From: Acidobacteriota bacterium | Lineage (GTDB): Bacteria; Acidobacteriota; Terriglobia; Terriglobales; Acidobacteriaceae | Assembly (NCBI GenBank): GCA_021799405.1 | Contig: JAJZAL010000142.1 | Coordinates: 1 to 13,591, forward strand | DNA length: 13,591 nucleotides | Direction: 5' to 3' | Part shown: positions 13,586 to 13,591 of the stretch, in pieces | Layout of the letters: every line of letters begins with the position of its first letter | How positions within the stretch are numbered: the first letter of the stretch is position 1 | Notes under the pieces: generated by a model | Database searches by the model: none | What the model was told of the DNA's origin: nothing | What the model saw: only the letters and a program-made list of their open reading frames with translations | Made by a program: the position numbers and the translations under genes

Positions 13586-13591
13586 TCAAGC

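Noticed and set aside
1..13591. CRISPR array, tRNA or rRNA gene
   Set aside because: No regularly spaced direct repeats, cloverleaf or ribosomal RNA signature was seen on either strand.

Overview
The window looks like accessory DNA from a high-GC soil-type bacterium. I favour Acidobacteriota (Terriglobia-like) from the mixture of a tetraether-synthase-like radical SAM enzyme, short cytosolic zinc anti-sigma protein, mer genes and VirB-type conjugation genes. That placement is an inference; no rRNA or other marker gene is present. The right edge carries virB2- and virB3-like genes, so the region is probably part of a conjugative plasmid or integrative conjugative element.

Region 1 (1-6382) is a divergent cluster around a two-way control region at about 2640-2770. 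Leftward run a small membrane protein, a possible 44-residue peptide, a radical SAM enzyme of the tetraether-synthase type, and a cysteine-rich SAM-dependent methyltransferase cut by the window edge. Rightward run an ECF sigma factor, a very small zinc-binding anti-sigma protein, an MFS transporter (apparently starting at CTG) and a MerA-like flavoprotein disulfide reductase. A perfect 13-bp inverted repeat between the two arms places an ECF-type -35 element facing each way, so one sigma factor probably drives both arms in response to a thiol, metal or redox signal.

Region 2 (6408-7750) is a compact mer locus: merR leftward, a classical MerR operator-promoter, then merT, merP and a small GDCCVxC cysteine protein. 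No merA lies downstream; the nearest reductase is the MerA-like gene of region 1, which lacks the HMA domain and the C-terminal cysteine pair of true MerA.

Region 3 (7916-9432) is a complete IS3-family insertion sequence with 38-bp imperfect inverted repeats, OrfA and OrfB joined by a probable -1 frameshift with a strong downstream hairpin, and an intact DDE triad.

Region 4 (9559-12581) is the least explained part: a GHKL-fold ATPase, a STAS-like domain fused to a winged helix, an unknown 133-residue protein, and a 385-residue protein with eight cysteines in its first 54 residues and a DUF4417-like body. The last three are tightly packed, and a promoter with a 25-bp palindrome over its -10 precedes the STAS gene. 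The set resembles an RsbW/RsbV-type ATPase-STAS switch attached to an unknown metalloprotein effector.

Region 5 (12582-13591) has a 320-bp intergenic region with a 25-bp palindrome, followed by VirB2-like pilin and VirB3-like genes, the start of a type IV secretion operon running out of the window.
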